Shown here: piece by piece, positions 34,037-42,189 of the stretch
Numbering within the stretch: the first letter of the stretch is position 1
How the letters are laid out: every line of letters starts with the position of its first letter
NCBI GenBank assembly: GCA_963677085.2
Contig: CAXXFH010000004.1
Location: 3,906,001 to 3,970,000 of the forward strand
Direction of reading: 5' to 3'
DNA from: G963677085 sp963677085
GTDB taxonomy: Bacteria; Planctomycetota; Planctomycetia; Pirellulales; Thermoguttaceae
Length of the DNA stretch: 64,000 bases
Translations under genes and position numbers: made by a program
The notes under the pieces: model-generated
Told to the model about the DNA's origin: nothing
The model's database searches: none
What the model saw: the letters and a program-made list of their open reading frames with translations, nothing else

Positions 34037-37000
34037 CTACTGCATCGCCTCAATCGCTTCGGCTACCGCCCGGCGGGCGCGGTCGATGGCTGTCGGATCG
34101 TCGAGATTCTGCGACGTGTACCGCCCACCGGCGTTGGGGATGGTGACCAACTCGGCGGCCAACGCCAACGCACGATCTGCTCGGGTCGTGTCTTTGCCCT
34201 GCTGCTTGGCTTGGGCTACCAACTCGCGGAGTAGATACAGGTATTCATACTCCTCGACGCCCTCCCGGGCTTGCTCCAGGCGGATCGAGCTGACCAATCC
34301 CTGGTGGCCGATGGGATTGCCAGGATAGATCAGGAATCCATCGCCGCACGGGTAGCGAACCCAGTAGTAGTCGCCCGGCTTGTCGGCTTGGCGGATGTAG
34401 CTGTGCCAACCGTAGCGGAAGGGATCGTACGTGAGCCAACCGATACCCCAGAACTCGTAGGCTTCGGCCCCGTACTTGAAACAGTAGTAGGGCAACAGCC
34501 GTTCGGTGGCACAGTAGGGCGTGTCGAGACACATCTGTCCATCGGTCGTAAACCACACCGTATCGCCGGCCGCCTTGAGCTTTTCGATTTGCTCGACCGG
34601 CACACGTCCGTAGTGGCCGATTCCCCAGACATCGAGCGAACCGTCCCACTCGGGCACGTGACTCCAGGTACTCGAATAAATCGGGATGGCCGGGTCGACC
34701 TCGTGGATCATCTCGCAAAGCGCCTTCATTTGGCCGATGATGTGTTCGTGCCAGAAGTGCGGCTCGTCGGAGATGTACAGGATAAATTTGTCCTGCCAAC
34801 CTTTGGCCTTCACGTGGTCCCAAAACGCCTTCAGGCAGGCCTGATACGCTTGCTTGAACTTGGGCCGCAATTTTGTGCGGTCGACGTCCTCGTATGGGTA
34901 TTCGCCTTCGTAGGGTGCAATACCCAGCCGCGCGGCCGGCGGATGGGCCCAGCCGAACAGGTAGAAGTTCCACGGCATGTACGAATGCGGGAAGCCCAAT
35001 TCATTGAAGTACACCTCGGCCGCTTGGTCGAATTCGGTAAAGTCGGCTTCCACCTGGCCGTCGACGTAGCGAAGCTTCGGCATCGCGTGGAGCTTGTCCG
35101 GGCAAAGACGACGCTCTCGCATGAACCGGATCATTCGAGGATAAACGTCGTCGATACCCGCACCCCATAGCGCGTTGCCCGGCCCGAGGCGCACGTCGTA
35201 GATGGCCTTCAGATGATTCTTGTCCGGTAGGGCGAAGTCCCAGACATGGACCTTCACGGGTACCTCGGCCAGCGGACCATCGGGTCCGACGAACCGCACC
35301 CGACCGCGGTAATCGCCCGAGGGCGTGTCTTTGTCGGTGGCAAACGTCACCCAAACGGCCTGCGTGGCGTTGGGTGCCAGAGTAAAGGTGTCGCTGGGCA
35401 GCAGCGGATCGGGCCACATGCCCGGCCAACCGTCGCAACGAGGTTGGGATTTGGGGAACTTGCGATGCCAGGGCGGCGTTTTGCTATGGTAGTAACTCGT
35501 TGGATGGTCGACGGGTACGTAGCCGACGACGTTCACTTCGAACCGGTCGAGTTTCGCCCCGCCCGGGCCGACCGGTGCGTCGACCTCCAATCGCACGCCC
35601 TCGATTGCCCGACCACTGCGCACGGCCAGTTGCAGCGTCTCGCGCTCGTTGCGGGCTAACGCTACATCGACTTCGGCCGCAGCTTGGTTGCCGGACAGGG
35701 AATTGGCCGGCGCCGGGTCGTCGGGAAACACTTTTTCGACGGCCGGTACCTGCCACATGGCCAACTGCGACGACTCCAACGCCTGTGGCGAGCAGAACGC
35801 CACGACGGCGGCCTGCGTTACGTCGGCCACCACGATCTGGTCGTGCCAGATCGTGCCGCTGGTGTTGGTCGTAAGGTTCAACGTCAGCCGGGCGGCGTCG
35901 GCCGGGGTGGTCACGAGCGTCGACATCTGTGTCCACTCGGTGTTGCCCTCGATGGCCGGCCCGGCGCTGTTGAAGGCCCGTTGCGTGCAATGCGACCCGT
36001 CTTGCTGGTGCAGGTGGAAATGGAACTGCACCTTGCCGTCGTTCACCTCGCGGCACTTCATCCAGCCGGAGATGAGATACGTGCGGTTCGGTTTCACATC
36101 GACCGTCTGTCGCCAGCCGGGCCAACGCCGGGCGGCCTCGTCGATCACGTCGATGCGCACGCAACGTTTGCCAAGATCGGCACGCCCCGGGTCTTCCATC
36201 GCACACATTACGCCCTGGCCCTGGTTGAGTTGCCACACGTCGGGCATTTGGTCACCTCGCTCGAAGCCGGGATTAACCACAAGGTTTTGCAGAGCGTCGT
36301 CGGGTGTCGATTGCTGCTGCGGCCCGTTATTGGTGTCTGCCGGCGTTGCCGTTTCGGCGAAGTCGAGCCACCAGGTGGTTTCGCTTTGCTTGGGCAGATC
36401 GGAGGTGACCAACAGTTGATCGCCGAAGACGGCACAGGGCACGATCTGACCGTTTTGGGTCATGCGGATTGATGCCGTGTCGAGCTTTGCACGAGCACGG
36501 GCCTTGACGGGCCGCAGGTCGACGACCAACGTCTGTTGCGGTTGATCGACCTGCGAGAAGTTGAAGGCTTTGACCACGGCCCGGCGCCAGAGCCGACCGT
36601 CGGTCGCCGTTTGAGCGTTAGCCGTCGTTTTGTTGCCCGGCGAATTGGGATGAAGCTCCATGTGTTGCAACTGGCCCAATTCCACACGGATTTTGCCGGG
36701 CGTGAGACGCGTGAGCGCAACGTTGTCGAACCACGCGGTACCCGTGCCGCGAAGCACGGTGCCCAAGCTCAAGCGTGTGGCATTTTGCGGCGCGGTGAAC
36801 TCTTGCGAAACGAGTTTCCAGTCGTAGGTGCCGTCGCCGCCGTTAAGCGTGGGAGCCAACAGCATGGACTTCTCGGCATTGCCCACGTGAAGGTACCAGC
36901 CGGCGTTTCCCTGCACGTTTTCGGCCCGTACCCAGGCTTCGATACGGTACCGGGCGCCGCCGTCGACGGCAATGTTCGTCTGCCGTGTGGAAATCCAAGT

Positions 37001-37612
37001 CGGTTTGGCACCGTCGGCCACCACAGTTTTCAGGCATTGCTTGCCCGACTGGGGGCGTTCGTTGCTCCAAGATGTTTTGTGTTGCTCGTCGCCCGAGTCG
37101 TGCCGCCAGCCGAATGGGGTTGAGTCATTACCATATTCCAGGTCGCCGTTGGCCAGCGTCAGCTTCGCCTTGAGCATGTCGGGCACCTCGCCGGCCGATG
37201 GGTTGTCGCCGTAGACGAAATACTCAGCCGTGGCGCCGGGCTGGCATTCGACCGGAAGCGACAGGGTCGTACCGACGGGGAGCGGGCCGGACGCGATCTC
37301 GCGTCCCTCGGGGCTTTCTAGGGCGAACAACATTTCGACGCCCTCGGACGTACACACCCGAACGGCCTCGGCCGGGGAACCGGCCAACGGCGTAAGCTCC
37401 ACGCTCACGGGATGGCCGTCCAGGGCGTGGTCGGTGTCGTTGTGTACGACGACCGGTAGCCGGGCGTGCCAGTAGCCGTCGCCAGCCAGGTAGAGAGGGT
37501 GATGCCAATCGTCGGCCGAAACGGGTGGCCGGGTCGCTATCGCAAACACCACAAGGACGAGTGTCGCGGAAGCCAGCGTATGGAAGCGCCAAAGTATCGA
37601 CCGACGTTGCAT
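34037..37612 (-). CDS. Giant secreted GH123-like (DUF4091) protein with two CBM-like domains
   Basis: The 1,191-residue protein has a signal peptide (residues ~13-32) and ATG 37612 with AAGGA eight bases upstream. Residues before it in the open frame translate MITE-like DNA. Two carbohydrate-binding-like beta-sandwiches occur at ~130-310 (NGDLEYGNDSTPFGWRH ... TGTAWFDNVALTRL) and ~450-600 (VNPGFERGDQMPDVWQLNQG). The catalytic C-terminal half resembles DUF4091/GH123: GLGFPHSYMPWNF-like sheet residues, then FILYISDEPHFWHEHIIGQM with an Asp-Glu pair, IPIYSSTWSHVPEW, FWGIGWLTYDPFRYGWHSYI, and QAREGVEEYEYLYLLREL near the end. GH123 enzymes remove N-acetylgalactosamine by substrate assistance; other substrates are likely here. 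It is divergent from the EndoV fusion gene. Confidence 0.8.
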   Translation of the reverse strand: MQRRSILWRFHTLASATLVLVVFAIATRPPVSADDWHHPLYLAGDGYWHARLPVVVHNDTDHALDGHPVSVELTPLAGSPAEAVRVCTSEGVEMLFALESPEGREIASGPLPVGTTLSLPVECQPGATAEYFVYGDNPSAGEVPDMLKAKLTLANGDLEYGNDSTPFGWRHDSGDEQHKTSWSNERPQSGKQCLKTVVADGAKPTWISTRQTNIAVDGGARYRIEAWVRAENVQGNAGWYLHVGNAEKSMLLAPTLNGGDGTYDWKLVSQEFTAPQNATRLSLGTVLRGTGTAWFDNVALTRLTPGKIRVELGQLQHMELHPNSPGNKTTANAQTATDGRLWRRAVVKAFNFSQVDQPQQTLVVDLRPVKARARAKLDTASIRMTQNGQIVPCAVFGDQLLVTSDLPKQSETTWWLDFAETATPADTNNGPQQQSTPDDALQNLVVNPGFERGDQMPDVWQLNQGQGVMCAMEDPGRADLGKRCVRIDVIDEAARRWPGWRQTVDVKPNRTYLISGWMKCREVNDGKVQFHFHLHQQDGSHCTQRAFNSAGPAIEGNTEWTQMSTLVTTPADAARLTLNLTTNTSGTIWHDQIVVADVTQAAVVAFCSPQALESSQLAMWQVPAVEKVFPDDPAPANSLSGNQAAAEVDVALARNERETLQLAVRSGRAIEGVRLEVDAPVGPGGAKLDRFEVNVVGYVPVDHPTSYYHSKTPPWHRKFPKSQPRCDGWPGMWPDPLLPSDTFTLAPNATQAVWVTFATDKDTPSGDYRGRVRFVGPDGPLAEVPVKVHVWDFALPDKNHLKAIYDVRLGPGNALWGAGIDDVYPRMIRFMRERRLCPDKLHAMPKLRYVDGQVEADFTEFDQAAEVYFNELGFPHSYMPWNFYLFGWAHPPAARLGIAPYEGEYPYEDVDRTKLRPKFKQAYQACLKAFWDHVKAKGWQDKFILYISDEPHFWHEHIIGQMKALCEMIHEVDPAIPIYSSTWSHVPEWDGSLDVWGIGHYGRVPVEQIEKLKAAGDTVWFTTDGQMCLDTPYCATERLLPYYCFKYGAEAYEFWGIGWLTYDPFRYGWHSYIRQADKPGDYYWVRYPCGDGFLIYPGNPIGHQGLVSSIRLEQAREGVEEYEYLYLLRELVAQAKQQGKDTTRADRALALAAELVTIPNAGGRYTSQNLDDPTAIDRARRAVAEAIEAMQ

Positions 37613-37668
37613 GGGGGTGTTCCTTCTTGACGGAAGCAGGCGGGGTTGGGATGGTGGGACAGTGGGAG

Positions 37669-37853
37669 TGTGTGTTTCGCAGTGCGTACCCTCTCCCGCT
37701 GTGCGGGAGAGGGTGGCGGCGAAGCCGCCGGGTGAGGGTGTGGGGCAGCGGCAAACGCGTTGCGTTGTGAGACAGTCCTTGCTGCGCAACCCCCTCACCC
37801 CCGGCCCCTCTCCCCCGCGGGGGAGAGGGAGGAGATTTCAAAACACGCTTTCA
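37669..37853. repeat. MITE/REPIN-like element, copy D, in a divergent promoter
   Basis: Same layout as copy A: hairpin CCCTCTCCCGCTGTGCGGGA then GAGGG, GGCGGCGAAGCCGCC, a spacer, then CCCCCTCACCCCCGGCCCCT and a right end TTTCAAAACACGC. It lies between the starts of the DUF4091 gene (37612) and the EndoV fusion gene (37886), so the element makes up most of both promoters. Confidence 0.72.
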
Positions 37854-37885
37854 GGATATTCGTCCTTCACTCGGTTGTCCAGAAA

Positions 37886-38887
37886 ATGCCGCCTTCGTTC
37901 GAAGAAATCCCCGATTTGGCGGCCGAGTTGCGCTCGCTGATGGCCCAAGTGCCGCCGGGTCGGGTGACCACCTACGGCGCGCTGGCCGAGGCGTTGGGCA
38001 GCCGGTTGGCCGCCCGTTGGGTGGGGCACGTGGCCCTGCACCACGCGGCCGACGACCCCAGTCCCTGGCATCGCGTGGTCCGTGCCGACGGCCAGTTGGG
38101 CAACTTCGCTGAGGGAGGGGCAGTGGTCAAGGCCCGGCTCCTGGCAGCCGAGGCAGTCACCGTCGAACAGGCTACCGGTGAACAGGGCGTCGTCGACCTG
38201 GACCGTTACCTGTTCGCCGATTTTCGGGCAGAGCGGCCGCTTGAGCGGCTTGCCGTCGTACAGCAGAACATCGTGGCCCATGCCCGGCTTCGACACCGCC
38301 GGCGAATGCCCGAGTTTTTCGGCGGGGTCGACGTTTCCTATCCTAGCCCCGACTGTGCCGTGGCGGCTTACGCACTGGTGGAAACGTCCTCGGGCCGCTT
38401 GGTTTGGTCGACCGTTCACCGCCGGGCCGTGTCGTTTCCCTACATTACCACTTTTCTTGCTTTTCGCGAGTTGCCTGTGTTGCTGGAACTGATCGAACAG
38501 GTCCGGGTGGCCGAGCGACTTGCGCCGGTGGTTTTGGTCGACGGAAGCGGCATGTTACACCAGCGTCACGCAGGCATTGCGACCCATTTGGGGGTATTGG
38601 CAGAGCTGCCGACCATCGGGGTGACGAAAAAGTTGCTCTGCGGCACGGTCGATATCGAGCAGATGGAGCCGCTCGAATCACGCCCGGTGGCGTACGACGA
38701 TCGGCTGGTGGGCGTGGCCTTACGACCCACGGCAGGCAGCCGTCGACCGATCTTTGTTTCGTCCGGGCATGGTGTCGATGTGGCCTTTGCCGAGCAGGCC
38801 GTGCGGCAACTCTTGGCGGGAAGGCGTTTGCCGGAGCCACTCTATTGGGCCGACCGGCTCAGCCGAGCAGCGGGCAAGTCGGGTTAG
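37886..38887 (+). CDS. Alkyltransferase-like (ATL) domain fused to endonuclease V
   Basis: The 333-residue cytoplasmic protein joins two DNA repair domains. Residues ~8-95 match the DNA-binding domain of O6-alkylguanine alkyltransferases (PPGRVTTYGALAEALGSRLA, WVGHVALHHAADDP). However, the alkyl-acceptor motif PCHRV reads PWHRV with Trp61, the hallmark of non-enzymatic ATL proteins that bind O6-alkylguanine and recruit other factors. Residues ~120-333 are endonuclease V: GGVDVSYP (Asp149), PYITTFLAFRELP (Glu195), VLVDGSGMLHQRHAG (Asp219), PTIGVTKKLLCG and LPEPLYWADRLS. The triad of E. coli Nfi (Asp35, Glu89, Asp110) is retained, so deoxyinosine cleavage is likely. The ATG at 37886 excludes the preceding MITE-like element. 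Confidence 0.9.
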   Translation: MPPSFEEIPDLAAELRSLMAQVPPGRVTTYGALAEALGSRLAARWVGHVALHHAADDPSPWHRVVRADGQLGNFAEGGAVVKARLLAAEAVTVEQATGEQGVVDLDRYLFADFRAERPLERLAVVQQNIVAHARLRHRRRMPEFFGGVDVSYPSPDCAVAAYALVETSSGRLVWSTVHRRAVSFPYITTFLAFRELPVLLELIEQVRVAERLAPVVLVDGSGMLHQRHAGIATHLGVLAELPTIGVTKKLLCGTVDIEQMEPLESRPVAYDDRLVGVALRPTAGSRRPIFVSSGHGVDVAFAEQAVRQLLAGRRLPEPLYWADRLSRAAGKSG

Positions 38888-39280
38888 GCGATAGTCGGCC
38901 GGTCGGTATGACATAAAAAATGCCCTGGATTTGTAGGGTCGAACTTGCCTGAAAAGGCTCTTGACGCCGAAAAAGTTTTAGGTAGGCTGGCACGCTACGG
39001 TCGGTCGACAGCTTTCGGTTCCCTTGGGACTGGCCGCGGTTATCGATCGTGAGCCGATGGGAACGTCATCTAATTAGGACCAATTTGTGGTTGTCGATCA
39101 ACCGATCTTTGGCCCAGTAGATGGGAGAGTCCCGTTTTGCCGCTCTACGATTTGCCGGCAGTCCCTTCTGCCGGGTGGGCAAGTGGCAGGATTTGGGGTG
39201 TAGCCCCAGAGCCCCCATCTTGTATAAGAATTCAGTTGGAATATGTTGCTTTCTCGGTTTCTTGGAGAGGAGATGTCCTA
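38888..39280. other. Intergenic region, nothing recognised
   Basis: 393 bp without an open frame or a match to the local repeat families. The promoter of the ferredoxin gene should be in the last 150 bp, where the sequence becomes AT-richer. No clear boxes. Confidence 0.4.
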
Positions 39281-39454
39281 ATGACAGCGATTGTTGATTC
39301 CCAAAAATGTACTGGCTGTGAATCCTGTCTCGATGCCTGCCCGTTGGACGCCATCGAAATGAAGGACGACTTGGCAGTGATCGATGCGGATACCTGTGGC
39401 GATTGCGGCGCGTGTGTCGACGTTTGCCCGGTCGAAGCCATCAGCATGGACTAG
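39281..39454 (+). CDS. 2[4Fe-4S] ferredoxin
   Basis: The 57-residue protein is a complete bacterial-type ferredoxin with two cluster motifs: CTGCESCLDACP (residues ~10-21) and CGDCGACVDVCP (~39-50), each CxxCxxCxxxCP. It carries single electrons between cytoplasmic oxidoreductases. GAGGAG lies eight bases before ATG 39281, and residues before it in the open frame are unrelated. It appears monocistronic. A perfect hairpin 130 bp downstream may be its terminator. The partner enzyme is not evident among neighbours. Confidence 0.92.
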   Translation: MTAIVDSQKCTGCESCLDACPLDAIEMKDDLAVIDADTCGDCGACVDVCPVEAISMD

Positions 39455-39465
39455 TTGCCGGTGGC

Positions 39466-39526
39466 GGGTGCCATGGGCAGCTTGTCTGCCCTTGCGTTAG
39501 CAGTGGCCTACAAGCTGCCACTGGCG
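39466..39526. repeat. Dispersed GGGTGCC palindromic repeat, copy 2
   Basis: It begins GGGTGCCATGGGCAGCTTGT and ends AGCTGCCACTGGCGC, with inverted ends like those of 2522-2584 and 57329-57388. It starts 12 bp after the ferredoxin stop codon. Confidence 0.6.
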
Positions 39527-39580
39527 CTAGACCGCCGGATACGAATGGCCTTAGGGCTAGCGCCGCGAAGAATCGGATAT

Positions 39581-39613
39581 CGAGGGCGACCTGTAGTTTT
39601 CTGGTCGCCCTCG
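39581..39613. terminator. Hairpin, possible terminator
   Basis: CGAGGGCGACC pairs perfectly with GGTCGCCCTCG over an 11-base loop. The flank TTCATT is only weakly T-rich, so Rho-independent function is uncertain. It lies between the ferredoxin and ClpP-like genes. Confidence 0.5.
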
Positions 39614-39725
39614 TTCATTGCGCCGTACCGGGTTGGCATGAATTTTTGTCGTTTGTCCCTGGTTCCCATGCAAAGCATGGAACGAGAAAAAAACAAGCAA
39701 ATCAGATAGAGATACCAACGCAATC

Positions 39726-40283
39726 ATGCCTTTGCACGACCGACAACACGACCGCGACGATCAACACCACAACAAAGGGCCTGTCGAGATCGCCTTGATG
39801 GGCGATTTGACGGAAAGCGAAGCCGATTTGTGCGACAAGCTGTTGGGTGTCGAACCGGGCGGCCAGTGTGTGCTCTACTTCGACTCGCCCGGTGGCAGTC
39901 CCTACTGTGCGATGGCGCTGGCCTCGTTGATTGTCTTACGAGGGATCGAGGCGACGGGCATTGTCGCCGGCGAGTGTTCTTCGGCGGCGCTGTGGCCGTT
40001 TGCCGCCTGCCGGCGCCGGTTGGTCACCCGGTTCAGCGTTTCTTTGTTCCATACCATGCGTTGGCAAAGTGAGGAGAATGTGGGTTTGGGCGAAGCGGCC
40101 GAGTGGGCTCGGCACTTCGGTCAGTTGGAAACCGATATGGACGGTCTTCTCGCAAGTCTCTTCGACACGTCACCCGAGCGAATCACCGAATGGGTCAAAG
40201 CCGGGCGGTACGTCACCGGCACCGAACTGGCCGAAGCCGGCATGGCCGAACTCGTCGAACTCAAGCGTCTGACGCTGCCTTAG
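39726..40283 (+). CDS. ClpP/crotonase-fold serine protease-like protein, atypical
   Basis: The 185-residue protein has the ClpP fold pattern: VLYFDSPGGSPYCAMALA (compare the SPGG motif), then GIVAGECSSAALWPFAAC with Ser86 in the nucleophile position, then FSVSLFHTMRW with His109 in the catalytic position. Aligned by eye to E. coli ClpP, the third residue (Asp171) falls on Trp within ITEWVKAGRY, so the triad may be incomplete or use another acid. A His/Asp-rich N-terminus (MPLHDRQHDRDDQHHNKG) replaces the propeptide. It may be a divergent peptidase or a regulatory subunit. No ClpX/ClpA neighbour. Only a weak ribosome site precedes the ATG. Confidence 0.72.
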   Translation: MPLHDRQHDRDDQHHNKGPVEIALMGDLTESEADLCDKLLGVEPGGQCVLYFDSPGGSPYCAMALASLIVLRGIEATGIVAGECSSAALWPFAACRRRLVTRFSVSLFHTMRWQSEENVGLGEAAEWARHFGQLETDMDGLLASLFDTSPERITEWVKAGRYVTGTELAEAGMAELVELKRLTLP

Positions 40284-40641
40284 CGTGTCTGCTGGGTGTT
40301 TTCTCGTTTCTCGTTCCCACGTTTCACGTGGGAACGCAAGCCCCGACGCTTCGCGTCGAGACCGGGCAAGAGGAACGTCCACTCGCACTGTTGCGGACGC
40401 AAAGCGTCCCGCCTTGGGTTCCCACGTAAAGCGTGGGAACCAGTAAAGGCGTTGGAACCAGGAGAAACGTGGGAAGCGGAAACACGGCTCCACGTCCGAT
40501 TCGTCCTGCCGGCCGGCATTTCCAGGAAAGCTGCGGTTTCAGCACGGCAGGCTTTCCCGTAGAATTCCAACACGCGGTAGGTAGGTGAAGTTCAGAGCTT
40601 ACGAATCTTCCCAAGCTCTCAGCAAACGGACGGCGAAAACG
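40284..40641. other. Intergenic gap with GTTCCCACG hairpin repeats
   Basis: The 358-bp gap contains TCCCACGTTTCACGTGGGAA (40314-40333), CGACGCTTCGCGTCG (40347-40361) and GGTTCCCACGTAAAGCGTGG then GAACC (40418-40442). These are short perfect hairpins in a row over 130 bp. The last 200 bp hold the promoter side of the lipoprotein gene; no gene is visible. Confidence 0.55.
40308..40442. repeat. Cluster of short GTTCCCACG/CGACGCTTCG hairpins
   Basis: At least three consecutive perfect hairpins with arms of 6-9 bp are visible, repeating the units GTTCCCACG and GCAAAGCGTC/GACGCTTCGC in both orientations. A related GGTTCCCATGCAAAGCATGG hairpin lies at 39661-39680. Confidence 0.6.
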
Positions 40642-42189
40642 ATGCGATACCTGGTGCTCTCAATCGGGTTGTGGACCTGTTTCGCGTTGGGGTGCAGCAA
40701 GCCGGCGGCACCGGAGAAGGAACCGGAGGTGCGTACGCCGGAGGGCTATGGTCGCCTGCCCGGACTGTCGCAAGTGCCACACCAGGGGCTTCAGGACGAA
40801 CTGGCGCGGATTGTCGAGGAAGGCGGTACACCCGAGCAACTCAGCCAGACTACCGTCCCTCCGGCCGACAACGTGGCCATGGGACTCTTGGAGCTGTTCC
40901 CCGAAAAACGCGTAGGATCGATCGCCCGCGCTGCCGAAGAGCGTTTTCCTCCCGGGCCGTTTCAGTTGAATCCGGTGGAACTTCAGAAGGCGGTCAACTT
41001 CTATAAGAAGTACGACAAGGAACAACTCGAAGCACGCCAAGCCCTGCAGCGTCCGCAGTGCGACTTCGGAATCCAATTCCTGGCCGGCAACACGGCCGAA
41101 ATGAAGTTTGTGAGGGTCGTGTGGCTGTTGGGCCGGTTAGAGGCTTTTCGGGCGGCCGACGCGCTTAATCAGGGCGACATCGATGGGGCTATCGAAGCGT
41201 TGAGCTTCATCTTGCGATTGGCGCAATGTATGGCAGCGGAAAAGTGCGTCGAGCCGCGGCTCGAAGCGGCTTACCTTCGCACCAAGGCATTTACGATTCT
41301 TCAAGCGATTGTTCGCAACCGAGGGTTGCAGCAGTCGCACCTCGATAAGCTGTATCACCTGGTCGAACAGCAATTGAAAACTTGGCCCAGCGATGCCCAG
41401 GCGTGGATCGGCGATCGGGCGATGGGGATGCACGCCTATGAGATGGTTCGCGAGGGCAACCTCCTGGAGTTGCTTACGCAGGAGGAGATGACGCAATTTA
41501 CCGAAGAAAGGGTGATCGGCCAGTTGGCCGAGGCCGCGCGGCGCAATGTCGACAAGGACGAACTCTTTTATCTACAGGCAATGCGGCAGATCATCGACAG
41601 TTGTGCGAAACCCTACTGGCAACGAATCGAGATCTTCGAGGCCATCGATCAACAGTTGCAGACCAACCGTAACGACTCCGACTTCCCTCTGGTGGCCGCG
41701 CGATTGCTGTTGCCCAACATCCAAGCGGCCCAGGCCATCCAGGCCCAGGATCGAGCCAACTGGGAAGCTTGGTTGTTGGCTCTGGCCGCTGCCACCAACC
41801 GAGAACCGCCGCCCTACGAGAAAAACCCGTTGACCGGCAAGCCGTATCGGGTGAATAAACTCGACCACCAAGTGTTGGTCGAACAGATCGGATCGGCTGA
41901 GGAGGGTTCGCCCACGGTGTTTATCCCACTGCCCGAGGCCGCGCAACCGTCGTCTTCCCCGGCGGTTGCCCCAACGCCTTCGTCGGAGCCTACGTTGGAG
42001 CCTTCGTCCCGGCCGTATTCGCCGCCGGGGGTTTCGTCGCCGTCTGCTTCGCCGCATGCCATTTCACCGCCACCTAGTGCTGCATTGCCGAGTGACGCGT
42101 CGCCCATGGCGCCATTTCCGCCGGGCGCTGGGCAAGATCGTATGGCGTTGGAGCCTGGTGCAGCGGAAGCCTCGGATCGGTTGCCATGA
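40642..42189 (+). CDS. Lipoprotein with helical repeats and Pro-rich tail
   Basis: The 515-residue protein has a lipobox (MRYLVLSIGLWTCFALGC, Cys18). Its centre, about residues 90-390, is helical with TPR-like spacing (FYKKYDKEQLEARQALQRPQ, ALSFILRLAQCMAAEKCVEP, AFTILQAIVRNRGLQQSHLD). The tail is Pro/Ser-rich (PSSSPAVAPTPSSEPTLEPS) and probably disordered. The short sequence NPLTGKPYRVNKLDHQVLV recalls bacterial secretion/pilin-like repeats but is not diagnostic. Its stop codon overlaps the ApbE start (ATGA at 42186), so the two proteins are translationally coupled and may function together. No enzymatic motif. Confidence 0.7.
   Translation: MRYLVLSIGLWTCFALGCSKPAAPEKEPEVRTPEGYGRLPGLSQVPHQGLQDELARIVEEGGTPEQLSQTTVPPADNVAMGLLELFPEKRVGSIARAAEERFPPGPFQLNPVELQKAVNFYKKYDKEQLEARQALQRPQCDFGIQFLAGNTAEMKFVRVVWLLGRLEAFRAADALNQGDIDGAIEALSFILRLAQCMAAEKCVEPRLEAAYLRTKAFTILQAIVRNRGLQQSHLDKLYHLVEQQLKTWPSDAQAWIGDRAMGMHAYEMVREGNLLELLTQEEMTQFTEERVIGQLAEAARRNVDKDELFYLQAMRQIIDSCAKPYWQRIEIFEAIDQQLQTNRNDSDFPLVAARLLLPNIQAAQAIQAQDRANWEAWLLALAAATNREPPPYEKNPLTGKPYRVNKLDHQVLVEQIGSAEEGSPTVFIPLPEAAQPSSSPAVAPTPSSEPTLEPSSRPYSPPGVSSPSASPHAISPPPSAALPSDASPMAPFPPGAGQDRMALEPGAAEASDRLP

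Noticed and set aside
40308..40442. Possible CRISPR array from repeated short units
   Set aside because: The units differ in length and orientation, are hairpins and have no regular unique spacers; no cas gene is near.
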